DNA from: Chloroflexota bacterium
GTDB taxonomy: Bacteria; Chloroflexota; Anaerolineae; Promineifilales; Promineifilaceae
Assembly: GCA_017993775.1 (NCBI GenBank)
Contig: JAGOMA010000011.1
Coordinates: 1-64,000 of the forward strand
Direction of reading: 5' to 3'
Length of the DNA: 64,000 bases
Shown here: positions 43,634 to 51,868 of the stretch, piece after piece
How the letters are laid out: each line of letters starts with the position of its first letter
Numbering within the stretch: the stretch's first letter is position 1
Program-made: the position numbers and the translations under genes
The notes under the pieces: model-generated
Database searches by the model: none
Told to the model about the DNA's origin: nothing
The model's input: the letters and a program-made list of their open reading frames with translations, nothing else

Positions 43634-43678
43634 AGTATAGCCGTAAGCCGTTATTCGTAAACCGTTGTCCGTAAAGGC
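43634..43678. repeat. CCGTAA simple-repeat spacer
   Basis: Units such as CGTAAGCCGTTATTCGTAAACCGTTGTCCGTAAA fill the gap between the methyltransferase and the GH114 gene. Confidence 0.5.
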
Positions 43679-43688
43679 GGAACACGTA

Positions 43689-44582
43689 TCACGTCTCTTC
43701 CCGGCAGGCAATCCGCCACGCGTCCAAATCCAGCCGCTTAAACAGCCAGTCGTAATCGAGTTCGTTCATTACCGGGCAAAATTCAGCCGGATTGCCCGCG
43801 TACTCCACGCCGAAAACGGCTTTGCCGGCCTGGGTAAACGGCCGTAACGCCTCGCATTCGTCATACTGGTAACATTCCTCGTTCAGCGCCCAGTCAAAAT
43901 GCGGTTCCAGCACATCCACCAGGTCCAGCGCATTTTTCAGGCCGATGGACAGGCCGCGCGCGTGGGCGGCTTCCGCCAGCCAGATGTTGTAGGCGATCTG
44001 GTCGGCCTCGCTGATGGCAAAGCCGCTGTCGTTGGCGTAGGCGGTCACGTTGTCCGGCTCCACGCCGTCGCACCCTTTTTGTACGGCCGTGTCCAATCGC
44101 CGCGCCATAATCGGTTCAATTGCCGCCCGGTTGCGAATGTCCAGCCAGCGCTCGTCGGGCCAGCCGTCCAGCGTCTCGCCCAGCGCCTCCGGCGGGAAAT
44201 CGCCCGCATCGTTGCGCCACTCCTCATAACTGCCCGCGCTGAAGTAACAGATGACGATACGGCCGTCGCCCTTCAATTCCTCAATCACCGCCTGCGGCGC
44301 GTCAAACAAGTCAATGTCATACATCGCCACGTCCAGGCTCGTGTCGATGTCGCCGGTTAGCTGCCACTGCCAGCTTGTGCCCGGCGTCGGCTGCCAGATG
44401 GCGGATGGAGACTGGGGGGTGGGGGTTGGGGGTTGGAGATTGGGTGTTGGAGATTGGGGCGATGGCGCTTCGTTTTCCGTTAACTGTTCACTGTTAGCTG
44501 TTAATTGTTCTGTCTGTTCGTTGCAGGCGGCCAGCAGCAGGGCCAGCAGCAGGAGCAAAAGGGATGGGCTTCGTGGTTTCAT
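43689..44582 (-). CDS. GH114-type (endo alpha-1,4-polygalactosaminidase-like) lipoprotein
   Basis: 297 residues from the ATG at 44582, which gives a lipoprotein signal (LLLALLLAAC); an upstream alternative at 44654 does not. A linker of about 45 residues is coded by simple repeats (NEQTEQLTANSEQLTE, then SPTPNLQPPTPTPQSP). The TIM-barrel follows: WQWQLTGDIDTSLDVAMYDIDLFD, YFSAGSYEEWR, CDGVEPDNVTAY, and ALNEECYQYDEC. It is probably a cell-surface glycoside hydrolase; substrate by family, a galactosaminan-type polymer. Confidence 0.8.
   Translation of the reverse strand: MKPRSPSLLLLLLALLLAACNEQTEQLTANSEQLTENEAPSPQSPTPNLQPPTPTPQSPSAIWQPTPGTSWQWQLTGDIDTSLDVAMYDIDLFDAPQAVIEELKGDGRIVICYFSAGSYEEWRNDAGDFPPEALGETLDGWPDERWLDIRNRAAIEPIMARRLDTAVQKGCDGVEPDNVTAYANDSGFAISEADQIAYNIWLAEAAHARGLSIGLKNALDLVDVLEPHFDWALNEECYQYDECEALRPFTQAGKAVFGVEYAGNPAEFCPVMNELDYDWLFKRLDLDAWRIACREET
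44409..44517. repeat. Simple repeats inside the GH114 linker
   Basis: GGGGGTTGGAGATTGG and GTTAACTGTTCACTGTTAGC units code the Pro/Thr- and Gln/Thr-rich linker. Such units are otherwise intergenic here (588, 7913, 46008, 50564). Confidence 0.65.
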
Positions 44583-44652
44583 GCGGCCATTGTAACCGAC
44601 GACGGCCGTTTCCCATACCCCCACGGCCCATCCTTTGTTACAATCGCCAGCC

Positions 44653-46023
44653 ATGAACTACGATCTTGTCATTAAAAATGGGACGGTGGTAACGGCCGTT
44701 GCCACCTATCAGGCAGACATCGGCATCGTCGGCGAGCGCATCGCCGCTGTGGGTGAAAACTTGCGCGGCGCGCGCGAAATCGACGCCGTGGGCAAGCTGG
44801 TCACGCCGGGAGCCATCGACCCCCACGTCCACCTGCAAATGCCCATCGGCGACTTCACCTCTACCGACGATTTTTTCACCGGCACCCGCGCCGCGGCTTT
44901 TGGCGGCACAACGGCCGTCGTCGACTTCATCGAGACCGCCCCCCAGGAAACCATGATGCAAGCCCTGGCCGCCCGCCGCGCCAAAGCCGACCCCAAAGTG
45001 GTCATCGACTACGGCCTGCACATGACCATCGGCCCCACTGACATCGCCAAACTCGACCAGATACCCGACGCCTACGCCGCCGGCTGCGGCAGCTTCAAGC
45101 TCTACATGGCCTACGGCCTGCGCCTCACCGACGGCCAGCTTTTGCAAGTGCTGGAAGCGGTGCGCGGCGTCGGCGGCTTGCCCGTGGTCCACGCCGAAAA
45201 CTGGGACGTGATCACCACGCTGATCGCCCGCAATCTGGCCGCCGGGCGGGTGGAGCCGCACTGGCACCCGCGCAGCCGCCCCGCCACGCTAGAAGGCGAA
45301 GCCGCCGGGCGGGTGATTGACATCGCGGCTTTTGTCGGCACGCGGCTCTACATTTTCCATGTCTCCTGCCAGGAGACGGTGGCCCGCATCGCCGCTGCCC
45401 AGGCGCGCGGCCTGCCGATTTATGGCGAGACCTGCCCGCAGTATTTGCTGGCCGATTGGTCGCTCTACGACCGGCCGGGTGTGGCCGGGGCGCTGCCGGT
45501 CTGCTCGCCGCCTATTCGTGAGCAGACGGAGCAGGTCAATCTGTGGCGGGCGTTGGGCCAGGATCACCTGCAAGTCGTGTCCACCGACCACTGTCCCTTC
45601 ACCGCCGCCGAAAAAGAAAGCCGCCTGGGCGATTACAGCCGCATCCCCGGCGGCGTGCCGTCTATCGAAATGCGCTTCCCGGCGGTGTACCATCGTGGCG
45701 TGGGCGGCGGCCACCTGACGCTGAATCAGTGGGTGGCGGTTTGCTGCGCCAACCCGGCGCGTCTCTTCGGCTTTGCCCGCAAAGGCCACATCGCCAGCGG
45801 CTACGACGCCGATCTGGTCATCTTCGACCCGGACAAAGAATTTACCATCTCGCCGAACACCCTGCACGAGGCGGCCGGTTGGACGCTTTACGAGGGTTTA
45901 ACGCTCAAAGGTTGGCCTTCCACCACCATCAGCCGTGGCCGGGTGGTGGTGGATGATGGGGAGTTTGTGGGGGCGGCGGGGCACGGCCGTTTTGTGGAAC
46001 GGAGATTTGAGATTGGAGACTAG
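44653..46023 (+). CDS. Dihydropyrimidinase/D-hydantoinase family amidohydrolase
   Basis: 456 residues from the ATG at 44653. The binuclear metal site is complete: HVH at 58-60, carboxylated K149 (SFKLYMAYG), H180 (VVHAEN), H236 (IFHVSCQE) and D312 (STDHCPF). The family opens cyclic amides such as dihydropyrimidines, hydantoins or allantoin. It starts a plus-strand run of catabolic genes. The C-terminus is encoded partly by a GGAGATT repeat, so the end may vary between relatives. Confidence 0.9.
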   Translation: MNYDLVIKNGTVVTAVATYQADIGIVGERIAAVGENLRGAREIDAVGKLVTPGAIDPHVHLQMPIGDFTSTDDFFTGTRAAAFGGTTAVVDFIETAPQETMMQALAARRAKADPKVVIDYGLHMTIGPTDIAKLDQIPDAYAAGCGSFKLYMAYGLRLTDGQLLQVLEAVRGVGGLPVVHAENWDVITTLIARNLAAGRVEPHWHPRSRPATLEGEAAGRVIDIAAFVGTRLYIFHVSCQETVARIAAAQARGLPIYGETCPQYLLADWSLYDRPGVAGALPVCSPPIREQTEQVNLWRALGQDHLQVVSTDHCPFTAAEKESRLGDYSRIPGGVPSIEMRFPAVYHRGVGGGHLTLNQWVAVCCANPARLFGFARKGHIASGYDADLVIFDPDKEFTISPNTLHEAAGWTLYEGLTLKGWPSTTISRGRVVVDDGEFVGAAGHGRFVERRFEIGD

Positions 46024-46066
46024 AGATTGGAGATTGGTGAATAGAGACATCACAGTCTCCAGTCTC
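46008..46066. repeat. GGAGATTGGAGACT simple repeat
   Basis: Directly after and partly within the last codons of the hydantoinase gene, before MITE-like element A. Confidence 0.7.
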
Positions 46067-46217
46067 AGTAGTTTAAAAACCCAGGTCATTCCGAGGAGTC
46101 TTCGACGAGGAATCCCGACAAACTGGATATTTTAGGTGAACGGGATGCTTCGGAGGACCTCAGCATGACAGAGAACCTCACCATTCAGTCAATTCGTATC
46201 AGGTTTTTAAAACTACT
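46067..46217. mobile_element. MITE-like element A
   Basis: About 151 bp bounded by imperfect inverted repeats: AGTAGTTTAAAAACC at the left and GGTTTTTAAAACTACT at the right (one-base difference in length). Internally it has CGGGATGCTTCGGAGGACC followed by CTCAGCATGACA, the core shared with elements B and C, and a left arm TCATTCCGAGGAGTCTTCG. No transposase. It lies between the hydantoinase and P1-hydrolase genes. Confidence 0.6.
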
Positions 46218-46241
46218 GTGTCTCTAATCTCCCAAAAAGCT

Positions 46242-47192
46242 ATGACACAACACATCACACTCAATCTGGCCGGTTTCCAGATCGGCCATGCGACGGATGC
46301 GGAATTTTTTACGGGCTGCACGGTGATTTTGTGCCCGGAGAACACGGTTGGCTCGGCCGACGTGCGCGGGCCGGCGCCGGGCAGCCGCGAGACGGCGCTG
46401 CTGGCCCCTGATAAGCCCAATCATCACGTCAACGCGGTGCTGCTGACAGGCGGCAGCGCCTTTGGCCTGGCGGCTGCCGACGGCGTGATGCGCTATCTGG
46501 CGGAGCGCGGCATTGGCCACCCCACGCCCATCAAACCGATTCCGATTGTGCCCACGGCCGTTGTCTTTGACCTCGGCTTCAACTGGGGGAAAAAGCACCC
46601 GGACGCCGACATGGGCTATGCCGCCTGTCTGGCGGCGGGCGCTGGTGCCATCCAGCAGGGCAATGTGGGCGCGGGCGCGGGCGTGACGGTGGGCAAGTGG
46701 GGCGGCTTTGAGCACATGATGAAGGGCGGTTTTGGCGCGGCCAGCGTGGCCATTGGCGAACTAATGGTGGGGGCGATGGCCGTGACAAATCCGGTGGGCG
46801 ATGTGCTGAACGTGGACAATTCGGTGCTGGCCGGGGCGCGGGGCGAGAACGGCCGTTGGCTGGCCGACGCTCACCCGCTGCGTTACATTTCCGAGGAGCG
46901 GATGCCGCAGGTGGGCACAAACACCACCCTGGTGGTGGTGTGGACGAATGCGAAGCTGACGCGGCCGGAAGCCCACCGTTTGGCTCAACGCGCCCACGAT
47001 GGCATGGCCACGGCCGTGCGTCCCATCCACACCACCCACGACGGCGACACCGCTTTTGCCCTGGCTTCTGGCGTGGTGGACGCGCCGTTTAATCAGGTGG
47101 CCAATGCCGGGGCGGAAATGGTCGCCGAGGCGATTCGCAATGGCGTGCGCTTTGCCGCCTCGCTGCCGCTTGCGCCGGGGTTGGCGGAATGA
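46242..47192 (+). CDS. P1 (S58/DmpA-NylC) family N-terminal nucleophile hydrolase
   Basis: 316 residues from ATG 46242. The pattern LTGGSAFGLAAADGVM, GNVGAGAGVTVGKWGG, and TNTTLVVVWTNA is that of the NylC/P1 branch; in NylC the precursor cuts itself between Asn and Thr, making the Thr a nucleophile. Here the equivalent is N227/T228. The HDGMATAVRPIHTTHDGD segment is also typical. Substrates in the family range from aminopeptides to nylon oligomers. No SD; MITE-like element A lies immediately upstream. Confidence 0.8.
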   Translation: MTQHITLNLAGFQIGHATDAEFFTGCTVILCPENTVGSADVRGPAPGSRETALLAPDKPNHHVNAVLLTGGSAFGLAAADGVMRYLAERGIGHPTPIKPIPIVPTAVVFDLGFNWGKKHPDADMGYAACLAAGAGAIQQGNVGAGAGVTVGKWGGFEHMMKGGFGAASVAIGELMVGAMAVTNPVGDVLNVDNSVLAGARGENGRWLADAHPLRYISEERMPQVGTNTTLVVVWTNAKLTRPEAHRLAQRAHDGMATAVRPIHTTHDGDTAFALASGVVDAPFNQVANAGAEMVAEAIRNGVRFAASLPLAPGLAE

Positions 47193-47200
47193 TAGTTTTA

Positions 47201-47234
47201 AGACCTGACAGGTTTTCTGAAACCTGTCAGGTCT
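47201..47234. repeat. CCTGACAGG-type hairpin
   Basis: 15-bp arms AGACCTGACAGGTTT and AAACCTGTCAGGTCT with TCTG loop. It shares its loop style with hairpins at 37397 and 48613. Confidence 0.7.
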
Positions 47235-47248
47235 AAGTAGAGGATGAC

Positions 47249-47779
47249 ATGAAAGGGATCATTACCGTATTTGGCAGTTCACGGCCGTTGCCGGACAGTG
47301 CGGCCTATTATGAGGCGCTGGTGGTGGGGCGGCTGCTGGCGGAAGCCGGGTATGCCGTGGCCACCGGCGGCTACATGGGCACGATGGAGGCTGTGTCGCG
47401 CGGCGCGGCGGAGGCGGGCGGCCACGTCATTGGCGTGACCTCGGCGCAGATTGAGACGTTTCGCCCTATCCCCCCAAACCGGTGGGTAAAGCAAGAGATT
47501 CGCAAGGAGCTGCTGCGCGACCGCGTGGCCCATCTGGTGCTGGAAAATGATGGCATGATTGTGCTGCCGGGCGGCATTGGCACGTTGTCGGAGATGGCCC
47601 TGGCGTGGAGTTTGATGCAGGTGGGCGACATTGCGGTACGGCCGTTGGTCCTTTATGGCCCTACCTGGCGCGCTACCCTGACCGCTTTTTTTGACCCCGC
47701 CTACATCCGCGCGCAAGATTACAGCCTGCTGCAATTTGCCGATACGCCGGAAACGGCCGTGGCGTTGGTGACACGGTGA
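47249..47779 (+). CDS. LOG-family protein
   Basis: 176 residues. It has the GGGYMGTMEAVSRGA-type glycine loop (GGYMG near residue 40) and the LOG signature PGGIGTLSE near residue 108, as in cytokinin riboside monophosphate phosphoribohydrolases, which remove a ribose-5-phosphate from a nucleotide. Bacterial members outside plant pathogens often act on AMP. It precedes the isopentenyl phosphate kinase gene by 48 bp. Confidence 0.85.
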   Translation: MKGIITVFGSSRPLPDSAAYYEALVVGRLLAEAGYAVATGGYMGTMEAVSRGAAEAGGHVIGVTSAQIETFRPIPPNRWVKQEIRKELLRDRVAHLVLENDGMIVLPGGIGTLSEMALAWSLMQVGDIAVRPLVLYGPTWRATLTAFFDPAYIRAQDYSLLQFADTPETAVALVTR

Positions 47780-47827
47780 CGAGAACCAGATTGGTCCAAT
47801 CTTACTGCGTTAGAAACGGAGGATAGT

Positions 47828-48610
47828 TTGCTATTTCTCAAACTAGGCGGCTCGTTGGTGACGGATAAGACGGGCGTGGAGGCGGTGCGGGCGGCTGAGC
47901 TGGCGCGGTCGGCGGCGGAGATTGCCGCCGCGCGGGCGGCACGGCCGTCTTTGCGACTGGTGGTGGGGCATGGCGGCGGCTCGTTTGGGCATGTGGCGGC
48001 GGCGCAGTATGGCACGCGGCAGGGCGTGGCCACGGCCGGGCAGTGGCGCGGCTTTGCGGAGGTCCATGCGGCGATGGCGCGGCTGAATCGGCTGGTAGTA
48101 GAGGCGCTGCTGGCGGCGGGCGTGCCGGCCATCGGGCTGGCCCCTTCCGCGCTGGCGCTGTGCGAAAACGGCCGTATCACCCACATCCACACCGCTACCA
48201 TCCAGGCGGCGCTGGCAGCAGGATTGGTCCCGGTGATTTTTGGCGACGTGGCCTTCGACGCGGCGCAAGGCGGCACGATCATCTCCACGGAGGAGGTGAT
48301 GATGGCGTTGGCGGCGGAGCTACGGCCGTTGTGGCTGCTGCTGGCGGGCGAGGTGCCGGGCGTGCTGGACGCGCAGGGGGGCGTGGTGGCGACCATCACG
48401 CGGCACAATTATGATGAGGTGGCTGCCGCGCTGGGCGGTTCGCGGGGCACGGACGTGACCGGCGGCATGATCAGCAAGGTGCAGTCCATGCTGCGATTGG
48501 TGGACGAACATCCGCAGTTGTCCATCCGCATTTTTTCGGGCCTGGAGGCGGGTTTGTTGGCGGCGCTGCTGCGGGAGCCGGAAACGGCCGTAGGCACGCG
48601 CATCGCCTGA
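47828..48610 (+). CDS. Isopentenyl phosphate kinase
   Basis: 260 residues from a TTG, preceded by GGAGGA. The amino-acid-kinase fold with KLGGSLVTDK at 5-14 and the diagnostic HGGGSFGH at 48-55, whose second His is characteristic of isopentenyl phosphate kinases; the C-terminal TDVTGGMISKV follows. It makes IPP from isopentenyl phosphate in the alternative mevalonate route of archaea and some Chloroflexota. No mevalonate pathway genes are in the window. A tocopherol-cyclase-like gene lies downstream. Confidence 0.9.
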   Translation: MLFLKLGGSLVTDKTGVEAVRAAELARSAAEIAAARAARPSLRLVVGHGGGSFGHVAAAQYGTRQGVATAGQWRGFAEVHAAMARLNRLVVEALLAAGVPAIGLAPSALALCENGRITHIHTATIQAALAAGLVPVIFGDVAFDAAQGGTIISTEEVMMALAAELRPLWLLLAGEVPGVLDAQGGVVATITRHNYDEVAAALGGSRGTDVTGGMISKVQSMLRLVDEHPQLSIRIFSGLEAGLLAALLREPETAVGTRIA

Positions 48611-48612
48611 CA

Positions 48613-48645
48613 AACCTCCCGGAAGTTCTGAACTTCCGGGAGGTT
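48613..48645. repeat. 15-bp hairpin after the IPK gene
   Basis: The arms AACCTCCCGGAAGTT / AACTTCCGGGAGGTT with a CTG loop. Without a T-run; belongs with the TTCTGAA-centred hairpins. Confidence 0.7.
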
Positions 48646-48750
48646 GGGGGAAAACGGCCGTCCACCAGGGGGAAATCATCATCTGGCGGGTGAAAATGAC
48701 GATCCGGCGGCTGAAAACGGCCGTCTACTACAACAAAAAGGATTTTGAAT

Positions 48751-49740
48751 ATGCTAAGAAGCGTGCGCACGACGTTGAATCCGGCGTGGTATCAGGGGGC
48801 GAGAAGGCAACGGCCGTATTTCGAGGGCTGGTATTTCAAACTGGTAGACGCTGCCACGCAGCAGCGTTACGCCATCATTCCCGGCCTGTTTAAGAGCGGC
48901 GACCCCCATGCCTTTATCCAGGTGCTCAACGGGCAGACCGGGACGGCCCATTATCACCGTTTTGCCCCGGAGATGTTTTGGGCGGCGGATAATAAATTCG
49001 AGATTCATATTGGCGGCAGCCGTTTTGCCGCGGATGGGCTGACGCTGGACATCGACACGTCGGAGCAGACTGTGCGCGGCGAGGTGCGCCTGGGCGATTT
49101 GCAGCCCTGGCCGGTGGCGCTGACCGCCCCGGGCATCATGGGCTGGTACGCCTGGGTTCCGACGATGGAGTGTTATCACGGCGTGGTCAGCCTGGATCAC
49201 GCGCTGTCTGGTTCGCTGGTGGTGGATGGGACGGCGGTGGATTTTAGCGGCGGGCGCGGCTACATCGAAAAGGATTGGGGAAAGTCGTTCCCGCAGGCGT
49301 GGGTGTGGCTGCAGAGCAATCACTTTGAGCAGTCCGGGGTTTGTTTGACCGGCTCCATCGCCATCATTCCCTGGCAGCGGACAAGTTTTAACGGTTTTAT
49401 TGTGGGGCTGTGGGTAGACGGCCGTCTCTACCGTTTTGCCACTTACACCGGGGCCAAAGTGGCCGAGCTGGCCATCACTGACGATGCCGTGCAGTGGGTG
49501 CTGCGCGATAAACGCCACCAGCTTTCTATTCTGGCGCGGCGCGGCGCGACCAGCCTGTACGGCTTGCTCAAAGGCCCGACGACGTTGGAGATGGGCAAGC
49601 GGGTGGAGGAGACGCTGACGGCGACGGTAGAGGTGCAGCTTTGTGAAGTAGGCAGTGGGCGGGAGGTGTTTGCGGGGAACGGCCGTTGCGCCGGTCTGGA
49701 AGTCTACAACCCGGCTGCCCTTTTGGATACACGGATTTGA
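48751..49740 (+). CDS. Tocopherol cyclase-like protein
   Basis: 329 residues from the ATG at 48751, with AAGGA 8 nt upstream. It matches the tocopherol cyclase family: NPAWYQG and YFEGWYFKLVD near residues 10-30, YIEKDWGKSFPQAWVWLQSNHF near 170-190, and a lipocalin-like beta-barrel after it. Family members cyclize isoprenoid chromanols; in non-photosynthetic bacteria the substrate is unknown. Linkage to IPK is suggestive of isoprenoid-lipid chemistry. The last codons are coded by an ACGGATTTGACGGAT repeat. Confidence 0.8.
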   Translation: MLRSVRTTLNPAWYQGARRQRPYFEGWYFKLVDAATQQRYAIIPGLFKSGDPHAFIQVLNGQTGTAHYHRFAPEMFWAADNKFEIHIGGSRFAADGLTLDIDTSEQTVRGEVRLGDLQPWPVALTAPGIMGWYAWVPTMECYHGVVSLDHALSGSLVVDGTAVDFSGGRGYIEKDWGKSFPQAWVWLQSNHFEQSGVCLTGSIAIIPWQRTSFNGFIVGLWVDGRLYRFATYTGAKVAELAITDDAVQWVLRDKRHQLSILARRGATSLYGLLKGPTTLEMGKRVEETLTATVEVQLCEVGSGREVFAGNGRCAGLEVYNPAALLDTRI

Positions 49741-49992
49741 CGGATAGGACGGATGCACACGGATTTTTTGCCGTGAAAACCGGCATAGTTCATTTCAGGC
49801 GACGTGTGTTTACAAATTTAGCCCAAAGACATGTCATGCTGAGGTCCTCCGAAGCATCCCGTTCCTCTGGTGGGAGCGGGATGCTTCGCTCCGAAGACTA
49901 CGCTCAGCATGACAACGCAGCGTAAATGTGTAAAGAAGATGGTTTGCTCGGCGAGCCATGCCTGAAAATCCGATAAATCCGTCTAATCCATT
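49724..49992. repeat. ATCCG-type repeat pair flanking element B
   Basis: ACGGATTTGACGGAT units at 49724-49790 and AATCCGATAAATCCGTC at 49968-49992 form an inverted pair on both sides of MITE-like element B. The same repeat family occurs at 57341 and 62150. Confidence 0.6.
49810..49932. mobile_element. MITE-like element B
   Basis: Outer inverted ends TTACAAATTTA / TAAATGTGTAA (one mismatch), then an inner perfect pair TGTCATGCTGAG (49832) and CTCAGCATGACA (49903-49914), with CGAAGCATCCCG / CGGGATGCTTCG further in. Nested inverted repeats make a long stem. No open reading frame of note. Confidence 0.65.
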
Positions 49993-50558
49993 TACCTACC
50001 GGCCGTAAACAGCCAGTGTTCGCCGCCGCGGTCGGGCAGGGTGACGGTTTGGGTGTGGGGCAGGCCCAGGCGCAGGAAGAGGGCAATTTGTGGGGCGTCG
50101 GCCCAGCGGGTGTGGCAATCGACGTGGGCAAAGGCCCACTCGTCGCGGAACCAGGACAGCAGCGCCGCCAGCAGGCGGTCGTCGAGGCGGCTTTGCAGGT
50201 ATGGCTCTGTCACCCAAAAGCGCACCAGGGCCGCGGGGGGGAAAACCACGTAAGGGTTAGGCTTGATGTAGACACAGCCCAGGCAGGCGTCCTGGGCGGG
50301 ATTGAGCACGGTGTAGGTGAAGGCGATACGCTGCTGGTGTTCGTCCCAGTGCCAGCGCAGGTCGGCTTCGTTGTCGGCCAGGGTGAAGTCGTCGGCGGGC
50401 CAGGGGCTGCCGCTCCAGAGGCGCAGCATCTCGCGGCTGGCCATGAGGGCGGCGTAATCGAGGGCGGCGTGGGCGGGGGTTAACGGCCGTAAAACAAACT
50501 CCGGCGCGTCCAATCCAATAGGTACAGGCAGAGGTTCTGGGTAAAACATCATCGTCAT
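49992..50558 (-). CDS. GNAT-family acetyltransferase
   Basis: 188 residues from the ATG at 50558; the upstream frame to 50606 is repeat-derived. The GNAT fold shows as AFTYTVLNPAQDACLGCVYI near residues 88-107, RFWVTEPYLQSRLDDRLLAALLSWF and the C-terminal ALFLRLGLP. The acetyl acceptor is unknown. The end overlaps the ATCCG repeat. Confidence 0.75.
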   Translation of the reverse strand: MTMMFYPEPLPVPIGLDAPEFVLRPLTPAHAALDYAALMASREMLRLWSGSPWPADDFTLADNEADLRWHWDEHQQRIAFTYTVLNPAQDACLGCVYIKPNPYVVFPPAALVRFWVTEPYLQSRLDDRLLAALLSWFRDEWAFAHVDCHTRWADAPQIALFLRLGLPHTQTVTLPDRGGEHWLFTAGR

Positions 50559-50563
50559 ATTGG

Positions 50564-50627
50564 GGGAGACTGGAGACTGAACCAGTCTCCAGTCTCTAGT
50601 CTCCAATCTCCAATCTCAATTCCTCAG
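50564..50627. repeat. GGAGACT/AGTCTCC simple repeat
   Basis: GGAGACTG, CAGTCTCC, AGTCTCTAGTCTCC and CAATCTCC units between the GNAT and acyl-CoA dehydrogenase genes. Confidence 0.7.
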
Positions 50628-50640
50628 GTTATTCTCGTCC

Positions 50641-51783
50641 CTAAAAGCCCATAGACCGGCCAATCAAATCCTTCATAATTTCGGTGGAGCCGCCGCCGAT
50701 GGTTTGCCAGCGCATTTCGGTGTAGAGCCAGGCGATGGGGTACTCTTTCATGTAGCCGTAGCCGCCGTGAAGCTGGAGGCACTGGTCGATGACCCGCTTG
50801 TTGAGTTCGGTGGTCCACCATTTGGCCATGGCGGCGTCGACGGCCGTTAACTCCCCGGCATTGTGGGCCAGCACACAGCGGTCCAGAAACACCCAGGCTA
50901 TTTCCAGCTCTGTTTTCATCTCTGCCAGCTTAAAGCGGCTGTTCTGGAATTTGCCGATGGGGCGGCCAAAGGCGGTGCGCTCCTGGCAGTAGCGGGTTGT
51001 CATATCCAGCGCTGCCTGCGCCTGGGCCACGGCTGCGGCGGCAATCGACAGCCGTTCCTGCGGCAGATTTTGCACCAGATAGATGAAGCCCGCGCCTTCT
51101 TCGCCCAGCCGGTTGGCGATGGGTACGCGCACATTATCAAAAAACAATTCGGCGGTGTCCTGGGCGTGCCAGCCCATTTTTTCCAGGTTGCGGCCGCGGG
51201 TGTACCCTTCCATGCCGCGCTCAACTACCAGCAGGGTCAGCCCGGCGTGGCGGGTTGTGGGATCAGTCTTGGCGGCGACGATGACCAGATCGTTGAGGAT
51301 GCCGTTGGTGATGAAGGTTTTTTGGCCGTTGAGGAGGTAATGGTCGGTGTGGGGCACGGCCGTTGTCTGAATGCCCGCCAGATCGCTGCCGGCGTTGGGT
51401 TCGGTCATGGCGATGGCTGTGATGGTTTCGCCGGTGATCATCTGGGGCAGCCAGCGCTGCTTTTGTTCCTCGCTGGCGTAGTTCAGCAGATAAGGCGTCA
51501 CAACGTCGGTGTGCAGCGAAAAGCCGGGACCGGTGGCCAGGGCGGCCATAAACTCCTCGGTGAGGATGAGGTTGTAGCGGAAGTCGGGTTCGCCCAGGCC
51601 GCTGTAGGCCTCGGGCACGGCCATGCACAGGAAACCGGCGTCGCCGGCTTTGCGCCAGATGTCGCGCGGGACTTGCCCCGCCGCTTCCCAATCGGCGTGG
51701 CAGGGCGTGACTTCCTGGGCGATGAATTGGCGCACGGCCGTGCGAAACATGGCGTGTTCGTCGTTAAAAATTTCTCGTTTCAT
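50641..51783 (-). CDS. Acyl-CoA dehydrogenase
   Basis: 380 residues from the ATG at 51783, with GGAGGA before it; the longer frame to 51858 is repeat. The FAD/substrate motifs AMTEPNAGSDLAG near 132 and LHGGYGYMKEYPIAW near 345 are clear. The MCAD catalytic Glu position is Gly (TIGGGSTEIM), as in long-chain/isovaleryl types, where the base lies elsewhere; QNLPQERLSIA near 240-250 supplies a candidate. It oxidizes an acyl-CoA to the enoyl-CoA. Confidence 0.92.
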   Translation of the reverse strand: MKREIFNDEHAMFRTAVRQFIAQEVTPCHADWEAAGQVPRDIWRKAGDAGFLCMAVPEAYSGLGEPDFRYNLILTEEFMAALATGPGFSLHTDVVTPYLLNYASEEQKQRWLPQMITGETITAIAMTEPNAGSDLAGIQTTAVPHTDHYLLNGQKTFITNGILNDLVIVAAKTDPTTRHAGLTLLVVERGMEGYTRGRNLEKMGWHAQDTAELFFDNVRVPIANRLGEEGAGFIYLVQNLPQERLSIAAAAVAQAQAALDMTTRYCQERTAFGRPIGKFQNSRFKLAEMKTELEIAWVFLDRCVLAHNAGELTAVDAAMAKWWTTELNKRVIDQCLQLHGGYGYMKEYPIAWLYTEMRWQTIGGGSTEIMKDLIGRSMGF

Positions 51784-51802
51784 AGCTCCTCCGGGATGTG
51801 GG

Positions 51803-51863
51803 TGCGTGAATCGTGATGCGTGAATCGTGATGCGTGATGCGTAAAAAACACGCATCACGCATC
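51803..51863. repeat. GATGCGTGA repeat and hairpin
   Basis: Several GTGATGCGTGAATC units run into a 14-bp inverted repeat GATGCGTGATGCGT / ACGCATCACGCATC with an A-rich loop. It lies between two leftward genes and may terminate the upstream (LLM) gene. Confidence 0.65.
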
Positions 51864-51868
51864 AATCT

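Noticed and set aside
50863..51816. 317-codon plus-strand frame opposite the acyl-CoA dehydrogenase
   Set aside because: Long because of codon bias of the real gene; Gly/Gln/Val-rich without any family pattern.
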